Counted from the first letter of the stretch, positions 27,155-36,092 are shown. The stretch: 64,000 bases of DNA from Vibrio sp. CB1-14 (GCF_040412085.2 NZ_CP115920.1:1488001-1552000), one strand, 5' to 3'. The notes: generated by a model from the sequence alone, not told the origin. A program made the numbers and translations.

Positions 27155-27440
27155 CGTCGCATCGCCAGATAAAATATCAGCGAGGCGTAGCGAGCCAGTA
27201 GCTCCTCCCCTTTATAAGGGGAGGCTGGGAGGGGTGCTCTTTGTTTTTCAACTTATTAATATGCAAGAGAAAAGACCTTAAGAGCACCCCCTCTAGCTCC
27301 CCCGGCTACGCGCCCCGTTATAAAGGGGGAGAACCACAGGCTAGCTTCTATCGTCGCATCGCCTTTTGATTGAGCGATGCGCAAGCGAGCCAGTAGTTCT
27401 TCTCTGATAAGGGGAGATTAGGAAAGGGGTATAATGCGAC
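27155..27440. repeat. Palindromic intergenic repeat cluster
   Basis: The 433-base gap between the response regulator and the MarR gene is filled by a repeat cluster. A unit beginning GTCGCATCGCC and running through GCGAGCCAGTAG to a CTCCCCTTTATAAGGGGAG palindrome occurs at 27156-27240. It recurs in degenerate form at 27352-27440 in the same orientation. Between them an inverted copy of the palindrome arm (AGAGCACCCC at 27281, TATAAAGGGGGAG near 27320-27332) lets a long hairpin form with the first unit. This resembles the short GC-rich REP/MITE-like sequences scattered between genes in vibrios. No coding capacity seen. Confidence 0.7.
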
Positions 27441-27465
27441 GCAATCACAACAACCAATCCCCCTA

Positions 27466-27479
27466 ATGTGATCTCACAT
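27466..27479. promoter_or_regulatory. Palindrome upstream of cosR, candidate operator
   Basis: ATGTGATCTCACAT is a perfect palindrome about 85 bases upstream of the MarR gene. A related TCACA/TGTGA palindrome lies upstream of the BCCT gene, so both may be sites for the MarR regulator itself. Resemblance to half of a CRP site means CRP cannot be excluded. Confidence 0.4.
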
Positions 27480-27550
27480 AATTTTTATCAAATTTCCCGC
27501 ACATCAACAGCAAAGTTCTGTTATAAAGTGCCCGCAATATCAGTGAACGT

Positions 27551-28039
27551 TTGGAATTAGTTTTGGAAAAACACGAAGAAGTCTTAGTAGCGTTACGTCA
27601 GATCATTCGAGCTATCGATCTACATTCGAAGAAGCTCAAGAAAGAGTGTGGTTTGACTGGCCCGCAATTGATCCTCATGAATACCATTCGAGATATGGGG
27701 GATGTGACCATTCGTGAGTTGTCGAATTCCACTAATATTAGCCAAGCTACCGCGACGACGATTATTGATCGTCTAGAAGCGCAGGAATACGTCCAGCGTG
27801 TGCGTAGCCAACAAGACAAACGCAAAGTCCACGCGGTATTGACTGAAAAAGGCCAAGAAGTGCTGAAAAATTCGCCGCCGCCACTGCAAGATAATTTCGT
27901 GAACAAGTTTCAAGCGTTGGAGAGCTGGGAGCAGACGCTGCTTCTCTCGTCTATCCAGCGTATTTCATTGATGATGAACGCTGACGATCTTGATGCAGCC
28001 CCCGTTCTGCAGCTCGATAGTAATATATCGAAAAACTAA
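27551..28039 (+). CDS. cosR: MarR-family regulator CosR-like
   Basis: A MarR winged-helix repressor. The body KHEEVLVALRQIIRAIDLHS, the recognition helix around SQATATTIIDRLE and the wing QQDKRKVHAVLT match the CosR group. In Vibrio cholerae CosR represses compatible-solute synthesis and uptake genes and lies beside a BCCT-type transporter gene, as here. Both possible starts are TTG codons: 27551 (162 residues) or 27563 (158 residues). The second matches the usual MEKHEEV-type N-terminus and is somewhat better spaced from GGA. Predicted to respond to salinity. Confidence 0.82.
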   Translation: MELVLEKHEEVLVALRQIIRAIDLHSKKLKKECGLTGPQLILMNTIRDMGDVTIRELSNSTNISQATATTIIDRLEAQEYVQRVRSQQDKRKVHAVLTEKGQEVLKNSPPPLQDNFVNKFQALESWEQTLLLSSIQRISLMMNADDLDAAPVLQLDSNISKN

Positions 28040-28211
28040 AATACTATCCGGGTCTGATGATTTTTTGTTCGCTTATCAAGCCCGGCTTTCTCATTCCTCA
28101 CACCGTCATATCGTTTTTTATTTCTCTACTCTGTATTTAGAAACGCCATACTCTTTTGAGTACTAATCTTTTTTATCTCCAAGCTGTTTGCTTAAAATAT
28201 CGCCATAAAAA

Positions 28212-28224
28212 TCACATATTGTGA
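28212..28224. promoter_or_regulatory. Palindrome upstream of the BCCT gene, candidate operator
   Basis: TCACATATTGTGA (arms TCACA and TGTGA, three-base spacer) lies about 140 bases upstream of the transporter start. It shares the TCACATA core with the palindrome before cosR. The rest of the 326-base gap is AT-rich promoter sequence plus a weak hairpin near 28049-28085 after cosR. Confidence 0.4.
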
Positions 28225-28365
28225 AATTACACTTATAATTTGGTAGAGTACTGCGCTGAAAAGTAGATTAATGCATGTTCTCAGCGATTTTTGTATGCCA
28301 ATGTCGCCGTTATATAGAACGTTAAATGCTTTGAGTTGAAAGCAATTTGGTCATAGAGAGGATTC

Positions 28366-29937
28366 ATGACAAAGGGTATTGATAAGTACAGTATTGATAG
28401 TACTGACTACACAATAGGACAGGATAATGTCCAAAAGTGGGGGTTTGATGTTCACAACCCAGTATTTGGGATCAGTGCAGGTTTTATTGCGCTTCTCCTA
28501 GTAATGACCGTGATTGTTGATGCTGAGACGGCAAAGAGCGCACTTGATGGAATTAAGTGGAGCATCATCAACAAATTTGACTGGCTATTCATGTGGTCTG
28601 GCAATATTTTCGTCGTTTTCTGTTTAGTGTTGATTGTGACGCCTTTCGGAAAAATCCGCCTAGGCGGTACTGATGCTGTCGCCGATTATTCATTCATGTC
28701 CTGGCTTGCGATGCTGTTTGCCGCAGGTATGGGTATTGGCCTGATGTTTTGGAGTGTGGCTGAGCCAGTCGCTTACTTCACAGGATGGTACGAGACTCCG
28801 CTTGGCGTAGAGGCGAATACAGAGCAAGCGAAAGAGCTTGCGCTGGGAGCAGTGATGTTCCACTGGGGTCTACACCCTTGGGCGATTTACGGCGTGGTAG
28901 CGCTATCACTGGCGTTTTTTGCGTACAACAAAGGCTTGCCTCTTTCGATGCGTTCAATCTTCTATCCAATTTTAGGTGATAGAGCTTGGGGCTGGGCAGG
29001 GCACGTAGTTGATATCCTAGCGGTACTTGCAACACTCTTCGGCCTTGCAACGTCACTGGGTTTGGGCGCACAGCAAGCGGCGAGTGGTATTCAGCACGTA
29101 TTCGGTATTGAAGCGGGCATGACGCTACAGGTCATCGTTATTGCGGTTGTGACACTGCTGGCGGTTGTATCGGTGCTTCGTGGCATTGACGGTGGCGTGA
29201 AAGTTATCAGTAACATCAATATGATCGTGGCGTTCTTGCTGCTGATTTTGGTGGCGCTCATTGGCTATGCGGTGACATTCGCCTCTATTCCAGACACCCT
29301 GTTTGCTTACCTAAAGAACATCATTCCATTAAGTAACCCACACGGTCGCGAAGACGAAGCTTGGATGCACGGTTGGACTGTATTCTACTGGGCTTGGTGG
29401 ATCTCATGGTCCCCATTCGTAGGTATGTTTATCGCACGTGTTTCTAAAGGCCGTACTGTCCGTGAATTTATTACAGCAGTACTGATTGTCCCAACCACTG
29501 TGACTGTGATCTGGATGTCTGTGTTCGGTGGTTTGGCCATCGATCAAGTTGTGAATCAAGTAGGTACGCTTGGTGCTAATGGTCTACGTGATGTACCGCT
29601 GGCGATGTTCGAAATGTTCGATGCGTTGCCAATGGGCACGCTGCTTTCGATCATTGCTGTGATTTTGGTATTGGTATTCTTTATTACTTCGTCAGATTCT
29701 GGCTCTTTGGTTATCGATAGCATCACAGCGGGTGGTAAAGTCGATGCGCCAGTTATTCAACGTGTATTCTGGGCGTTCATGGAAGGTGCTATTGCGGTTG
29801 CGCTTCTTTGGATTGGTGGCACAGAGGCGATTGCGGCTCTGCAAGCAGGTGCTATTTCATCCGCACTACCATTTACTGTTATCTTGCTCATGATGTGTGT
29901 GAGCTTGCTAATGGGTATGAAGACAGAGCGTTACTAA
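28366..29937 (+). CDS. BCCT-family glycine betaine/choline-type transporter
   Basis: A 523-residue secondary transporter with about 12 spans. The BCCT signature is present: the FAAGMGIGLMFWSVAEP segment and the tryptophan-rich WTVFYWAWWISWSPFVGMFIA region (shown in parts) that forms the substrate box. It imports compatible solutes such as glycine betaine with sodium. It is adjacent to cosR and corresponds to the OpuD/BccT3-type transporter beside cosR in other vibrios. The C-terminus is short, stopping a few residues after the last span, without the long cytosolic osmosensing tail of BetP-like members. An intrinsic terminator follows. Confidence 0.9.
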   Translation: MTKGIDKYSIDSTDYTIGQDNVQKWGFDVHNPVFGISAGFIALLLVMTVIVDAETAKSALDGIKWSIINKFDWLFMWSGNIFVVFCLVLIVTPFGKIRLGGTDAVADYSFMSWLAMLFAAGMGIGLMFWSVAEPVAYFTGWYETPLGVEANTEQAKELALGAVMFHWGLHPWAIYGVVALSLAFFAYNKGLPLSMRSIFYPILGDRAWGWAGHVVDILAVLATLFGLATSLGLGAQQAASGIQHVFGIEAGMTLQVIVIAVVTLLAVVSVLRGIDGGVKVISNINMIVAFLLLILVALIGYAVTFASIPDTLFAYLKNIIPLSNPHGREDEAWMHGWTVFYWAWWISWSPFVGMFIARVSKGRTVREFITAVLIVPTTVTVIWMSVFGGLAIDQVVNQVGTLGANGLRDVPLAMFEMFDALPMGTLLSIIAVILVLVFFITSSDSGSLVIDSITAGGKVDAPVIQRVFWAFMEGAIAVALLWIGGTEAIAALQAGAISSALPFTVILLMMCVSLLMGMKTERY

Positions 29938-29965
29938 GCAGCTAAGCTGACTATCAAATAAAACT

Positions 29966-29996
29966 AAAAAGAGCGGTCGATGACCGCTCTTTTTTA
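29966..29996. terminator. Bidirectional intrinsic terminator
   Basis: AAAAAGAGCGGTC and GACCGCTCTTTTT pair across a three-base loop, with A and T runs on either side. It serves both the BCCT gene and the convergent acetyltransferase gene. Confidence 0.92.
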
Positions 29997-30623
29997 TGCT
30001 TTGAAATCGCGACTCGCCGCTTCTAGTGCGTCTATGTTGGATGCGCAAATCAATGGTTTTAACGCATCAAACTTCTCGGGACTCCAATCGTATATCTTGA
30101 GCGCTATAAGCCTGTGAATTGTCGTTTCATCGAACCGATATTTTATAATGGCGGCTGGGTTTCCACCAACAATCGCATAGGGTGGGGCATCTTTGGTTAC
30201 GATACTATTTGCCGCGACGATGGCGCCTTCTCCCAATGTCACTCCCGGCATCAGCATTGCTCTCATACCTATCCATGCGCCATCTCCAATGTAAGTATCG
30301 CCTTTTGATTGGTAGGCCTCATCAATAGATTCCATAAAAGGGTAGAGCGAAAACCAATCGCTGCGATGGGTATGATTGCCACCCATCAGAATGACGGCTT
30401 CCGCACCGATACAGACATAGTCTCCAATATATAACTGGTCGATAGGCCAACGCGGATCGCGGTCTTTGGTGTGTTCATCACCATGTAAATAGCGCACGAC
30501 TGATGCTTCAAAACCATCATCGTAAGCATCACTGTAATAGCTATGTGACCCTTTTATATGAATGTTCTGGTTTTTGACGGTTTGATGGAGAAGTTCAAAT
30601 TGTGTCCAGTGTTTATTCTTCAT
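29994..30623 (-). CDS. CatB-like hexapeptide O-acetyltransferase
   Basis: A 209-residue left-handed beta-helix acetyltransferase of the xenobiotic/CatB type. Markers are the N-terminal GSHSYYSD segment, the long loop ending in HTHRSDWFSLYPF and hexapeptide repeats up to YAIVGGNPA. Such enzymes acetylate chloramphenicol, streptogramins or unknown small molecules. The catalytic histidine is expected in GGNHTHRSDW. A chromosomal single gene without mobile neighbours is more likely a housekeeping or cryptic acetyltransferase than an acquired resistance gene. Substrate unknown. Confidence 0.82.
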   Translation of the reverse strand: MKNKHWTQFELLHQTVKNQNIHIKGSHSYYSDAYDDGFEASVVRYLHGDEHTKDRDPRWPIDQLYIGDYVCIGAEAVILMGGNHTHRSDWFSLYPFMESIDEAYQSKGDTYIGDGAWIGMRAMLMPGVTLGEGAIVAANSIVTKDAPPYAIVGGNPAAIIKYRFDETTIHRLIALKIYDWSPEKFDALKPLICASNIDALEAASRDFKA

Positions 30624-30648
30624 TGTTTACCTTAGGTTGTCTAAGTGG

Positions 30649-30668
30649 ATTACTCCAAATGGAGTAAT
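30649..30668. promoter_or_regulatory. Inverted repeat upstream of the CatB-like gene
   Basis: ATTACTCCA and TGGAGTAAT flank two bases, 26 bases upstream of the acetyltransferase start. This operator-like palindrome may regulate that gene. The remaining sequence up to 31010 shows no gene that I can support. Confidence 0.45.
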
Positions 30669-31010
30669 GGTGTTAGATAGCCCTTCAGCTAATGGATAAA
30701 GGGTCGTTTGAGGTAAGCAATGATGACAGCAACCAGAGGCAACTGAAAAAGGTGTTCAGGCATGTTTGCGTCCAAATAAGGGTAGGAGCTCGCAAGTATA
30801 GCTTTTATCAGGTGTGTTTGGTCGCACCAAAAATGGAATAAATGTTTGTTATTTGCGGGTAGTCAAGAATATGACGTTGTTACATCATCTTAAGTCAATA
30901 TATTGCCTCTCGATTTTGCCTTTAAATATGTATATTATTCGACCGCCATTTGCCAATTCATAATTTAAGTGAATGGTCAGTAAATCCTATAAATAACAGA
31001 ATAATAACTT

Positions 31011-32894
31011 ATGAACCTATCATTAAGACAAAAGCTCATTGCCGCTACGTTGAGCGCAGTGATCATTATGGCTTTGGCTTTGACCATCCTTTCTGCCAAT
31101 CAACTCTCTTCTCAAACCAATGCCGCGATCACTGCGCGTGCAAATAATGTATCGTTTGCCGCCGTTGAAGGTATCAAAAATTGGATTGATATTCGTAAAG
31201 ACATCGCTAGCGCGTTTAATGGTTTTGCTGACCAAGAGGACAACGTACCTTACTTGCAACAAGCGCGTATTGCTGGTGGATTCGATGACATTTTCTTTGG
31301 TACGCCTGAAGGTGACATGTATCGCTCTCATCCAGAGCGCAACCGTGCAGATTACGATCCAAGAACCCGCCCTTGGTATCAAGACGCAAAAGCCGCCAAC
31401 AAACAGATTATTACAGAGGCGTATCAAGATGCGATTACCAATGCGTTACTAGTCACGATTGCTGAACCTGTACGTACACATGGCAAAATGGCTGGCATTG
31501 TGGGCGCTGACGTGCTGATTGATCAGCTAGTCGATGATGTGATCAGCCTAAACGTGGGTGACAATGCCAGTGCTATGCTGATTGACCTGACTAACGGCAC
31601 GTTTCTCGCGCACCCAAAAAGGTCACTGCTGCTGAAACCGGTCACGGCGCTAGGCCAAAACTTTACGACTCGTACTATTGAGCAGAAAGTCGCGGACCGC
31701 TCAATCTTGGAACTAACCCTAGGTGGCTCTGAGAAGCTTATGTTGTTCTCGCAAGTTCCAGGTACCAATTGGGTATTTGCTATTGAATTAGACAAGGCTA
31801 CAGAGCTTGCAGGACATAAGACGGCATTGACGCAACTTGTTGTCACTTCATTGATTATTTTGGTGTTTGTCGCGCTTATTGCTTCATGGCTAATGAGTTT
31901 CTTGGTAAACGATCTGGCTCGCGTATCGAAGGCGCTCAAGGAAATTGCGTCTGGTGAAGGTGACCTAACTCAGCGATTGGAGCCGAGAAGCAAAGATGAA
32001 GTGGGTCAGCTAGCGCGTAACTTCAATACCTTCGTCAGCTATATGCACGAGACTATTATGCACTTGAAAGATGTCTCAATCGCATTGTCTGAACAAGCTA
32101 AAGACACGGCAACGCATGCTCGTGTTCGAAGTCAGCGTATTCAAACTCAGCAAGATGAAATTAACATGGTGGCGACCGCAATCAATGAGATGGCCGCCGC
32201 GACACAAGAGATTGCGAACAACGCAGACATGACTGCGTCGAACTCGTCTGAGGCGGTAGGAGCAAGCACTCATGGTGCGGGTCAGGTGTCGCAAACTCAA
32301 AACTCTATTCAGAACTTGGCTGCTGAAGTCGATGTCGCTACATCCGTTATCCAAGAGCTTGAAGTTCATGGTAATAGCATCAATACCATTCTTTCGACGA
32401 TTCAGGATATTGCTGAGCAAACTAACTTGTTAGCACTGAATGCTGCGATTGAGGCTGCTCGCGCAGGAGAGCAAGGCCGCGGGTTTGCGGTTGTGGCAGA
32501 TGAAGTTCGTGTGCTGAGTCAGCGCACTCATGCTTCTACCCAAGAGATCCAAAGCACGATTGAGACCTTACAAGGCACAACAGCGAAGGCTGTTGGTATT
32601 ATGGGCGACAGCAAAGCGTTGGCAGTAACCAGTGTTGATGATGCCAATAGCGCAGCAGCAAGTTTGACGCAGATCCACGCCGCAGTTGAGCAAATTAGTG
32701 ATATGGCTGCGCAAATAGCTACCGCTGCCGAAGAGCAAGCTTCGGTTACGTCTGAAATTACCCGCAATACGCAAGGCATTCGCGACGTCTCTGATGAGCT
32801 GGCAGAAGAAGCGCAAGAAGCGGCTCAGCAAGCGGTTGAACTCTCAGACTTGTCGCAGAAGCTAGAAAGTGAGATTGGTCGATTCAAGATCTAA
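31011..32894 (+). CDS. Methyl-accepting chemotaxis protein with dCache sensor
   Basis: A 627-residue chemoreceptor. TM1 is at about 9-30, then a double-Cache periplasmic domain with the signature [13 protein letters not shown]2 at about 272-295, HAMP at about 295-350, and a full cytoplasmic signalling domain with the hairpin tip [20 protein letters not shown]. The DxxTRPWY motif is common in dCache receptors for amino acids or similar small ligands. No C-terminal NWETF pentapeptide is seen; the protein ends EIGRFKI. Monocistronic, with a terminator. Confidence 0.93.
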   Translation: MNLSLRQKLIAATLSAVIIMALALTILSANQLSSQTNAAITARANNVSFAAVEGIKNWIDIRKDIASAFNGFADQEDNVPYLQQARIAGGFDDIFFGTPEGDMYRSHPERNRADYDPRTRPWYQDAKAANKQIITEAYQDAITNALLVTIAEPVRTHGKMAGIVGADVLIDQLVDDVISLNVGDNASAMLIDLTNGTFLAHPKRSLLLKPVTALGQNFTTRTIEQKVADRSILELTLGGSEKLMLFSQVPGTNWVFAIELDKATELAGHKTALTQLVVTSLIILVFVALIASWLMSFLVNDLARVSKALKEIASGEGDLTQRLEPRSKDEVGQLARNFNTFVSYMHETIMHLKDVSIALSEQAKDTATHARVRSQRIQTQQDEINMVATAINEMAAATQEIANNADMTASNSSEAVGASTHGAGQVSQTQNSIQNLAAEVDVATSVIQELEVHGNSINTILSTIQDIAEQTNLLALNAAIEAARAGEQGRGFAVVADEVRVLSQRTHASTQEIQSTIETLQGTTAKAVGIMGDSKALAVTSVDDANSAAASLTQIHAAVEQISDMAAQIATAAEEQASVTSEITRNTQGIRDVSDELAEEAQEAAQQAVELSDLSQKLESEIGRFKI

Positions 32895-32929
32895 TCAACT
32901 GTAGATCTAAACACTGCTTTTAGAAAATC

Positions 32930-32964
32930 ACGGCCTGTGTCAGTACCTTACTGGCACAGGCCGT
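32930..32964 (+). terminator. Stem-loop terminator after the chemoreceptor gene
   Basis: ACGGCCTGTG with CACAGGCCGT, extended inward by a partly paired TCAGTA/TACTGG region and followed by TTTGTTA. Confidence 0.75.
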
Positions 32965-33019
32965 TTGTTAGGAGTATGCTGAACTCTAGTGAAAATGGAT
33001 TGTAACGGAGATACCGAAC

Positions 33020-33625
33020 ATGGCTAATCGCTGCCCTTGGTTGGATGAAACTAAACAATACTATGTGGAATATCATGATCAAGAGTGGGGCGTGCCCGTT
33101 CTTGATGATAGAACCTTGTTTGAGTTTCTGGTGTTAGAGTCTGCTCAGGCAGGATTAAGCTGGTACACCATTCTCAAAAGGCGTGACGGGTACCGACGTG
33201 CGTTTGCCAATTTTGATGTAGAGAAAGTGGCGGCCTTTACCGAAGAGGATGGGCTGCGCTTACAGCAAGATACCGGCATCATTCGTAACAAGCTAAAAAT
33301 CAGCTCGACGATTACCAACGCTCAATACTTTATAGAGATTCAAAAAGAGTTTGGTAGCTTTAGCGACTATCTGTGGTCGTTTACCGATCACAAGGTATTA
33401 GTCAGCAGTTATAAGGAACTTGAGGACTATCCTGCGACCTCGAAGGTATCGGACGCGCTCAGTAAAGACCTTAAAAAGCGTGGCTTTAAATTTGTTGGCT
33501 CTACTATCATCTATGCGTTTCTCCAAGCCGCAGGGCTTATCAATGACCACAGCCTCGACTGCTATCGACGCCAAGAGGTCATCGATAGCTACCAAGCGTC
33601 AGGTTTAGAATACGAGTTAGTTTGA
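33020..33625 (+). CDS. tag: DNA-3-methyladenine glycosylase I
   Basis: A 201-residue base-excision repair enzyme that removes 3-methyladenine. It aligns across its length with E. coli Tag. All four zinc-snap ligands are visible: the N-terminal Cys in RCPW, His in YHDQEWG, and the C-terminal His and Cys in NDHSLDC. The helix-hairpin-helix region includes KKRGFKFVGSTI. CGGAG precedes the ATG. It ends nine bases inside the convergent fumarylacetoacetase-family gene. A second, distant Tag-family gene lies 0.9 kb downstream. Confidence 0.93.
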   Translation: MANRCPWLDETKQYYVEYHDQEWGVPVLDDRTLFEFLVLESAQAGLSWYTILKRRDGYRRAFANFDVEKVAAFTEEDGLRLQQDTGIIRNKLKISSTITNAQYFIEIQKEFGSFSDYLWSFTDHKVLVSSYKELEDYPATSKVSDALSKDLKKRGFKFVGSTIIYAFLQAAGLINDHSLDCYRRQEVIDSYQASGLEYELV

Positions 33626-34420
33626 GCCTTGAATGGTATTGGTGACTGTACCGATACCGTCAATAGAAACGCTAACTACATCTCCAGCATTGAGCGAACG
33701 TGTGCGCCCCGGCGTTCCTGCAAAAATCATGTCGCCTGGATTCAGTGTAATGTAGGTACTTATATATGAGATAATTGCAGGTACATCGTGAATCATATTG
33801 GCAACGCTTTCTTGCTGCATCACTTTGCCGTTTAGCGTGGTGGTGATGACTTGGTCTTTAATCGCGACATCGCTAACGATAAAACTAGAAACAGGGCCAA
33901 ACCCTCGAGCGCCCTTTGCACGCCACCACTGAAGGTCTTGTCCTTGCCAACTGCGCTCAGTGAGGTCATTACCCGCTAGATATCCGAACACACACTCCAA
34001 TGCAGATGTCTTATTGACCTCTTGGCACGGTTTGCCAATCACAATAACGAGTTCACCTTCAAAGTGGACATTGTTGGCACCTTTTGGGAAGGAGAGATCG
34101 CCACTTATTCTTACTGAATCGATGGATTTAAAGAAAATTTCTGGTTTAGCTGCACCTGAATTGCCGGCATGGCTTCTAAAGTTGAGCCCTACGGCGTAAA
34201 CGCTGCCACTCGTTAACGGGGTAAGAGGTGTTGCTTCTGATGCCTTGATGGTTTTTAGCGTTTTGGGATTATTGAAAGGAGAGTCAGACAAGATGTCATA
34301 GAGCTTTTGGTTTTCTTCAGCGACTTTGACCCAATGCTGGCTGCCTTTATATTCAACTCGACCAAATTGCGCGGCTATAACGTTTAGTGGTAGTAGAACA
34401 AAAATCAAAAGCGCTCTCAT
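33617..34420 (-). CDS. Fumarylacetoacetate hydrolase family protein with a signal peptide
   Basis: A 267-residue FAH-superfamily protein. The metal-binding core is visible as HFEGELVIVIGK and GNDLTERSWQ, and the family-typical ends GDMIFAGTPGRT and LNAGDVVSVSIDGIG are present. Unusually, the N-terminus is a hydrophobic stretch (about residues 2-17, RALLIFVLLPLNVIAA) that looks like a cleavable signal, so the enzyme may act in the periplasm. FAH enzymes are normally cytoplasmic hydrolases or decarboxylases of dicarbonyl acids. It lies between two Tag-type glycosylase genes. Substrate unknown. Confidence 0.82.
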   Translation of the reverse strand: MRALLIFVLLPLNVIAAQFGRVEYKGSQHWVKVAEENQKLYDILSDSPFNNPKTLKTIKASEATPLTPLTSGSVYAVGLNFRSHAGNSGAAKPEIFFKSIDSVRISGDLSFPKGANNVHFEGELVIVIGKPCQEVNKTSALECVFGYLAGNDLTERSWQGQDLQWWRAKGARGFGPVSSFIVSDVAIKDQVITTTLNGKVMQQESVANMIHDVPAIISYISTYITLNPGDMIFAGTPGRTRSLNAGDVVSVSIDGIGTVTNTIQGSN

Positions 34421-34532
34421 AAGGGCTATCCTTAGCTAGATTCCAAGTGTCAGTAACGAGTATAGTTACGAAATACCTCTTTTATGGTTCATTTGATTAA
34501 GTTGCATTTTTAGCAGTAGGTAATGGAAATTT

Positions 34533-35213
34533 ATGGAAAAGTTTGATTCGATTTATGCGAGATCAGCAGAGCGAAAAGGGGGAGAGCGGGGACTTGAGTC
34601 TATTGTTTCCAAGCCTCTTACGCGAGACGAAGTTGCCGCCATTCCTGAGGACCGTTGGTTGTCTGCTTTTTCTATGAAGGTGTTCCAAAGTGGCATCTCA
34701 TGGAAAGTAGTGAGAAATAAATGGCCTAACTTCGAAGAGCACTTTTTCCAATTTCGTATTGACCCATTGCTCATGCTTTCTGAAGAACAGTGGGAACAAA
34801 AAGCGCAAGATCCTAAAATTATTCGTCATATGACCAAGGTGATGTCCATACCAGCCAATGCAGCGATGATTCAGCGAGCACGCTTTGAACATGATTCTTT
34901 CGCCCAAATGGTGGCAGATTGGCCAAAGGAGTCGATAACGGATTTATGGGCACATCTGAAAAAACACGGCGCTCGTCTGGGGGGAAACACCGGACCTTAT
35001 GCGTTACGACAATTGGGTGTAGATACCTTCATTTTGTCTAATGATGTGGAAGGGTATCTTCGTAATACCAACATTATTGATTCTGGAAGAGGTACTAAAC
35101 GTGCTATGACTGCTGCAAACAAAGCCTTCATGGAATGGCACCAGCAATCAGGTCGTTCGCTGTCTGAGATAAGCCAAATCATTGCCTATGGGTTTGGAGA
35201 CAATCGCGTTTAG
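34533..35213 (+). CDS. Distant DNA-3-methyladenine glycosylase I-family protein
   Basis: A 226-residue protein of the wider Tag (COG2818) family. The helix-hairpin-helix-like segment GGNTGPYALRQLGVDTFILS and the preceding FSMKVFQSGISWKVV match the general fold. It lacks the Cys/His zinc-snap residues that the tag gene 0.9 kb upstream has, so it is a separate subfamily whose substrate is unproven. AGCAGTAGG lies upstream of its ATG. It is divergent from the FAH-family gene. Confidence 0.75.
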   Translation: MEKFDSIYARSAERKGGERGLESIVSKPLTRDEVAAIPEDRWLSAFSMKVFQSGISWKVVRNKWPNFEEHFFQFRIDPLLMLSEEQWEQKAQDPKIIRHMTKVMSIPANAAMIQRARFEHDSFAQMVADWPKESITDLWAHLKKHGARLGGNTGPYALRQLGVDTFILSNDVEGYLRNTNIIDSGRGTKRAMTAANKAFMEWHQQSGRSLSEISQIIAYGFGDNRV

Positions 35214-35239
35214 ATTGGATTGGTGTACATTGTAAGTAG

Positions 35240-35260
35240 ACCCCTGCCTGGCGCAGGGGT
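35240..35260 (+). other. Stem-loop between convergent genes
   Basis: ACCCCTGC and GCAGGGGT pair across five bases downstream of the Tag-like gene. A second small stem, GGCTGA with TCAGCC, lies at 35290-35310 next to the end of the opposite ACT-domain gene. Neither has a good T-run on the plus strand. Confidence 0.5.
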
Positions 35261-35325
35261 GACGATAACATGTAGATGCAATTCACTAAGGCTGACTGTA
35301 AAAATCAGCCCAATAGCGAATCATT

Positions 35326-35841
35326 TTAGGACTCAAGAATCACACGAGTATCTTCGCTCAACGCTTCAAGTTCACTCGCTACATCTTCTATTTGCATCGC
35401 AGGCGGGATCTTTAGAGCCATGTTGGCGGTAAACAGGCTAGAGCCGATACCACCGCCGCCGGCAAGAAACACGCGGTGACAATCCATATCTAAAATACGA
35501 ATATCTTGTCCATCTAAGAATTGAGTGATTTCATTGACGATACCCGCTCTGTCATTGGCGTCGAGTCTTAGTTGGAAAACTGTCTCCTGCTCATGACGAT
35601 GCGGATCCGTATCTGAAATCTGGACGAGCAAACCTTGTTGATTGTTGAAGGCATCTTTGACAACTTGCGCATTGTCGCTCGGAAGCTCGACTTTGATGAC
35701 AGCGGCGACGTTGTCTTCAATAAAGTTCACTTTACTCACCAGCCATTTCCCCCCGTTTTCGTGGGTCACTGATGCGAGGTTTTTAATGGTGGCTGGGGTC
35801 GCTTGGCCAACAAAGTTGACGATAAAGGTACTACTGCTCAT
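35326..35841 (-). CDS. GcvR-like ACT-domain regulatory protein
   Basis: A 171-residue protein built of two ACT domains (about residues 4-75 and 90-165) with no DNA-binding domain. This is the layout of GcvR, which modulates the glycine-cleavage activator GcvA by protein contact. The second ACT begins VFQLRLDANDRAGIVNEIT, a typical ligand-binding turn. The partner here is unknown. A small palindrome (35871-35886) and a larger inverted repeat (35953-35995) lie upstream. Confidence 0.77.
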   Translation of the reverse strand: MSSSTFIVNFVGQATPATIKNLASVTHENGGKWLVSKVNFIEDNVAAVIKVELPSDNAQVVKDAFNNQQGLLVQISDTDPHRHEQETVFQLRLDANDRAGIVNEITQFLDGQDIRILDMDCHRVFLAGGGGIGSSLFTANMALKIPPAMQIEDVASELEALSEDTRVILES

Positions 35842-35870
35842 ACATTTCCCTCCACAGGTACAAAACCAAT

Positions 35871-35886
35871 AACTAATTGATTAGTT
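35871..35886. promoter_or_regulatory. Operator-like palindrome upstream of the GcvR-like gene
   Basis: AACTAATTGATTAGTT has 7-base arms around two bases, 30 bases upstream of the start codon. A dimeric regulator could bind here. Confidence 0.4.
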
Positions 35887-35952
35887 AACTCCAGTTTAGA
35901 TCTAAAACGCTCGCCACGCATGATTGACCTCAAGGTTCACACCAAAAAACCT

Positions 35953-35995
35953 CCATGAGTTTAGGGAAGTGCAATTAACTCCACAAAACTCATGG
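35953..35995. repeat. Inverted repeat with 23-base loop
   Basis: CCATGAGTTT and AAACTCATGG are exact complements. The stem sits in the divergent region between the GcvR-like gene and the peptide-dehydrogenase operon. Role unknown. Confidence 0.5.
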
Positions 35996-36076
35996 TTTTT
36001 GCAGCGCTGACAATCAGTTATTCAGCAGATCATTTTTCAAATAACTTCAATTGACAGTTCTCTGACACTTATTAAC

Positions 36077-36092
36077 TAGACCGACCGGTTTG
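36077..36092 (+). promoter_or_regulatory. Candidate TetR (NemR-like) operator before the peptide operon
   Basis: TAGACCGACCGGTTTG has a TAGACC left arm, GACC spacer and a partly conserved GGTCTA-type right arm (4 of 6). The ACCGACCG core is shared with the site in front of the TetR gene at 41255. It lies 40 bases upstream of the 31-residue peptide gene, a position fit for repression. Confidence 0.6.

Noticed and set aside
29994..30623. CatB-like gene as an acquired chloramphenicol-resistance gene
   Set aside because: No integron, transposon or resistance-gene neighbours; many chromosomal CatB-like acetyltransferases have other substrates.
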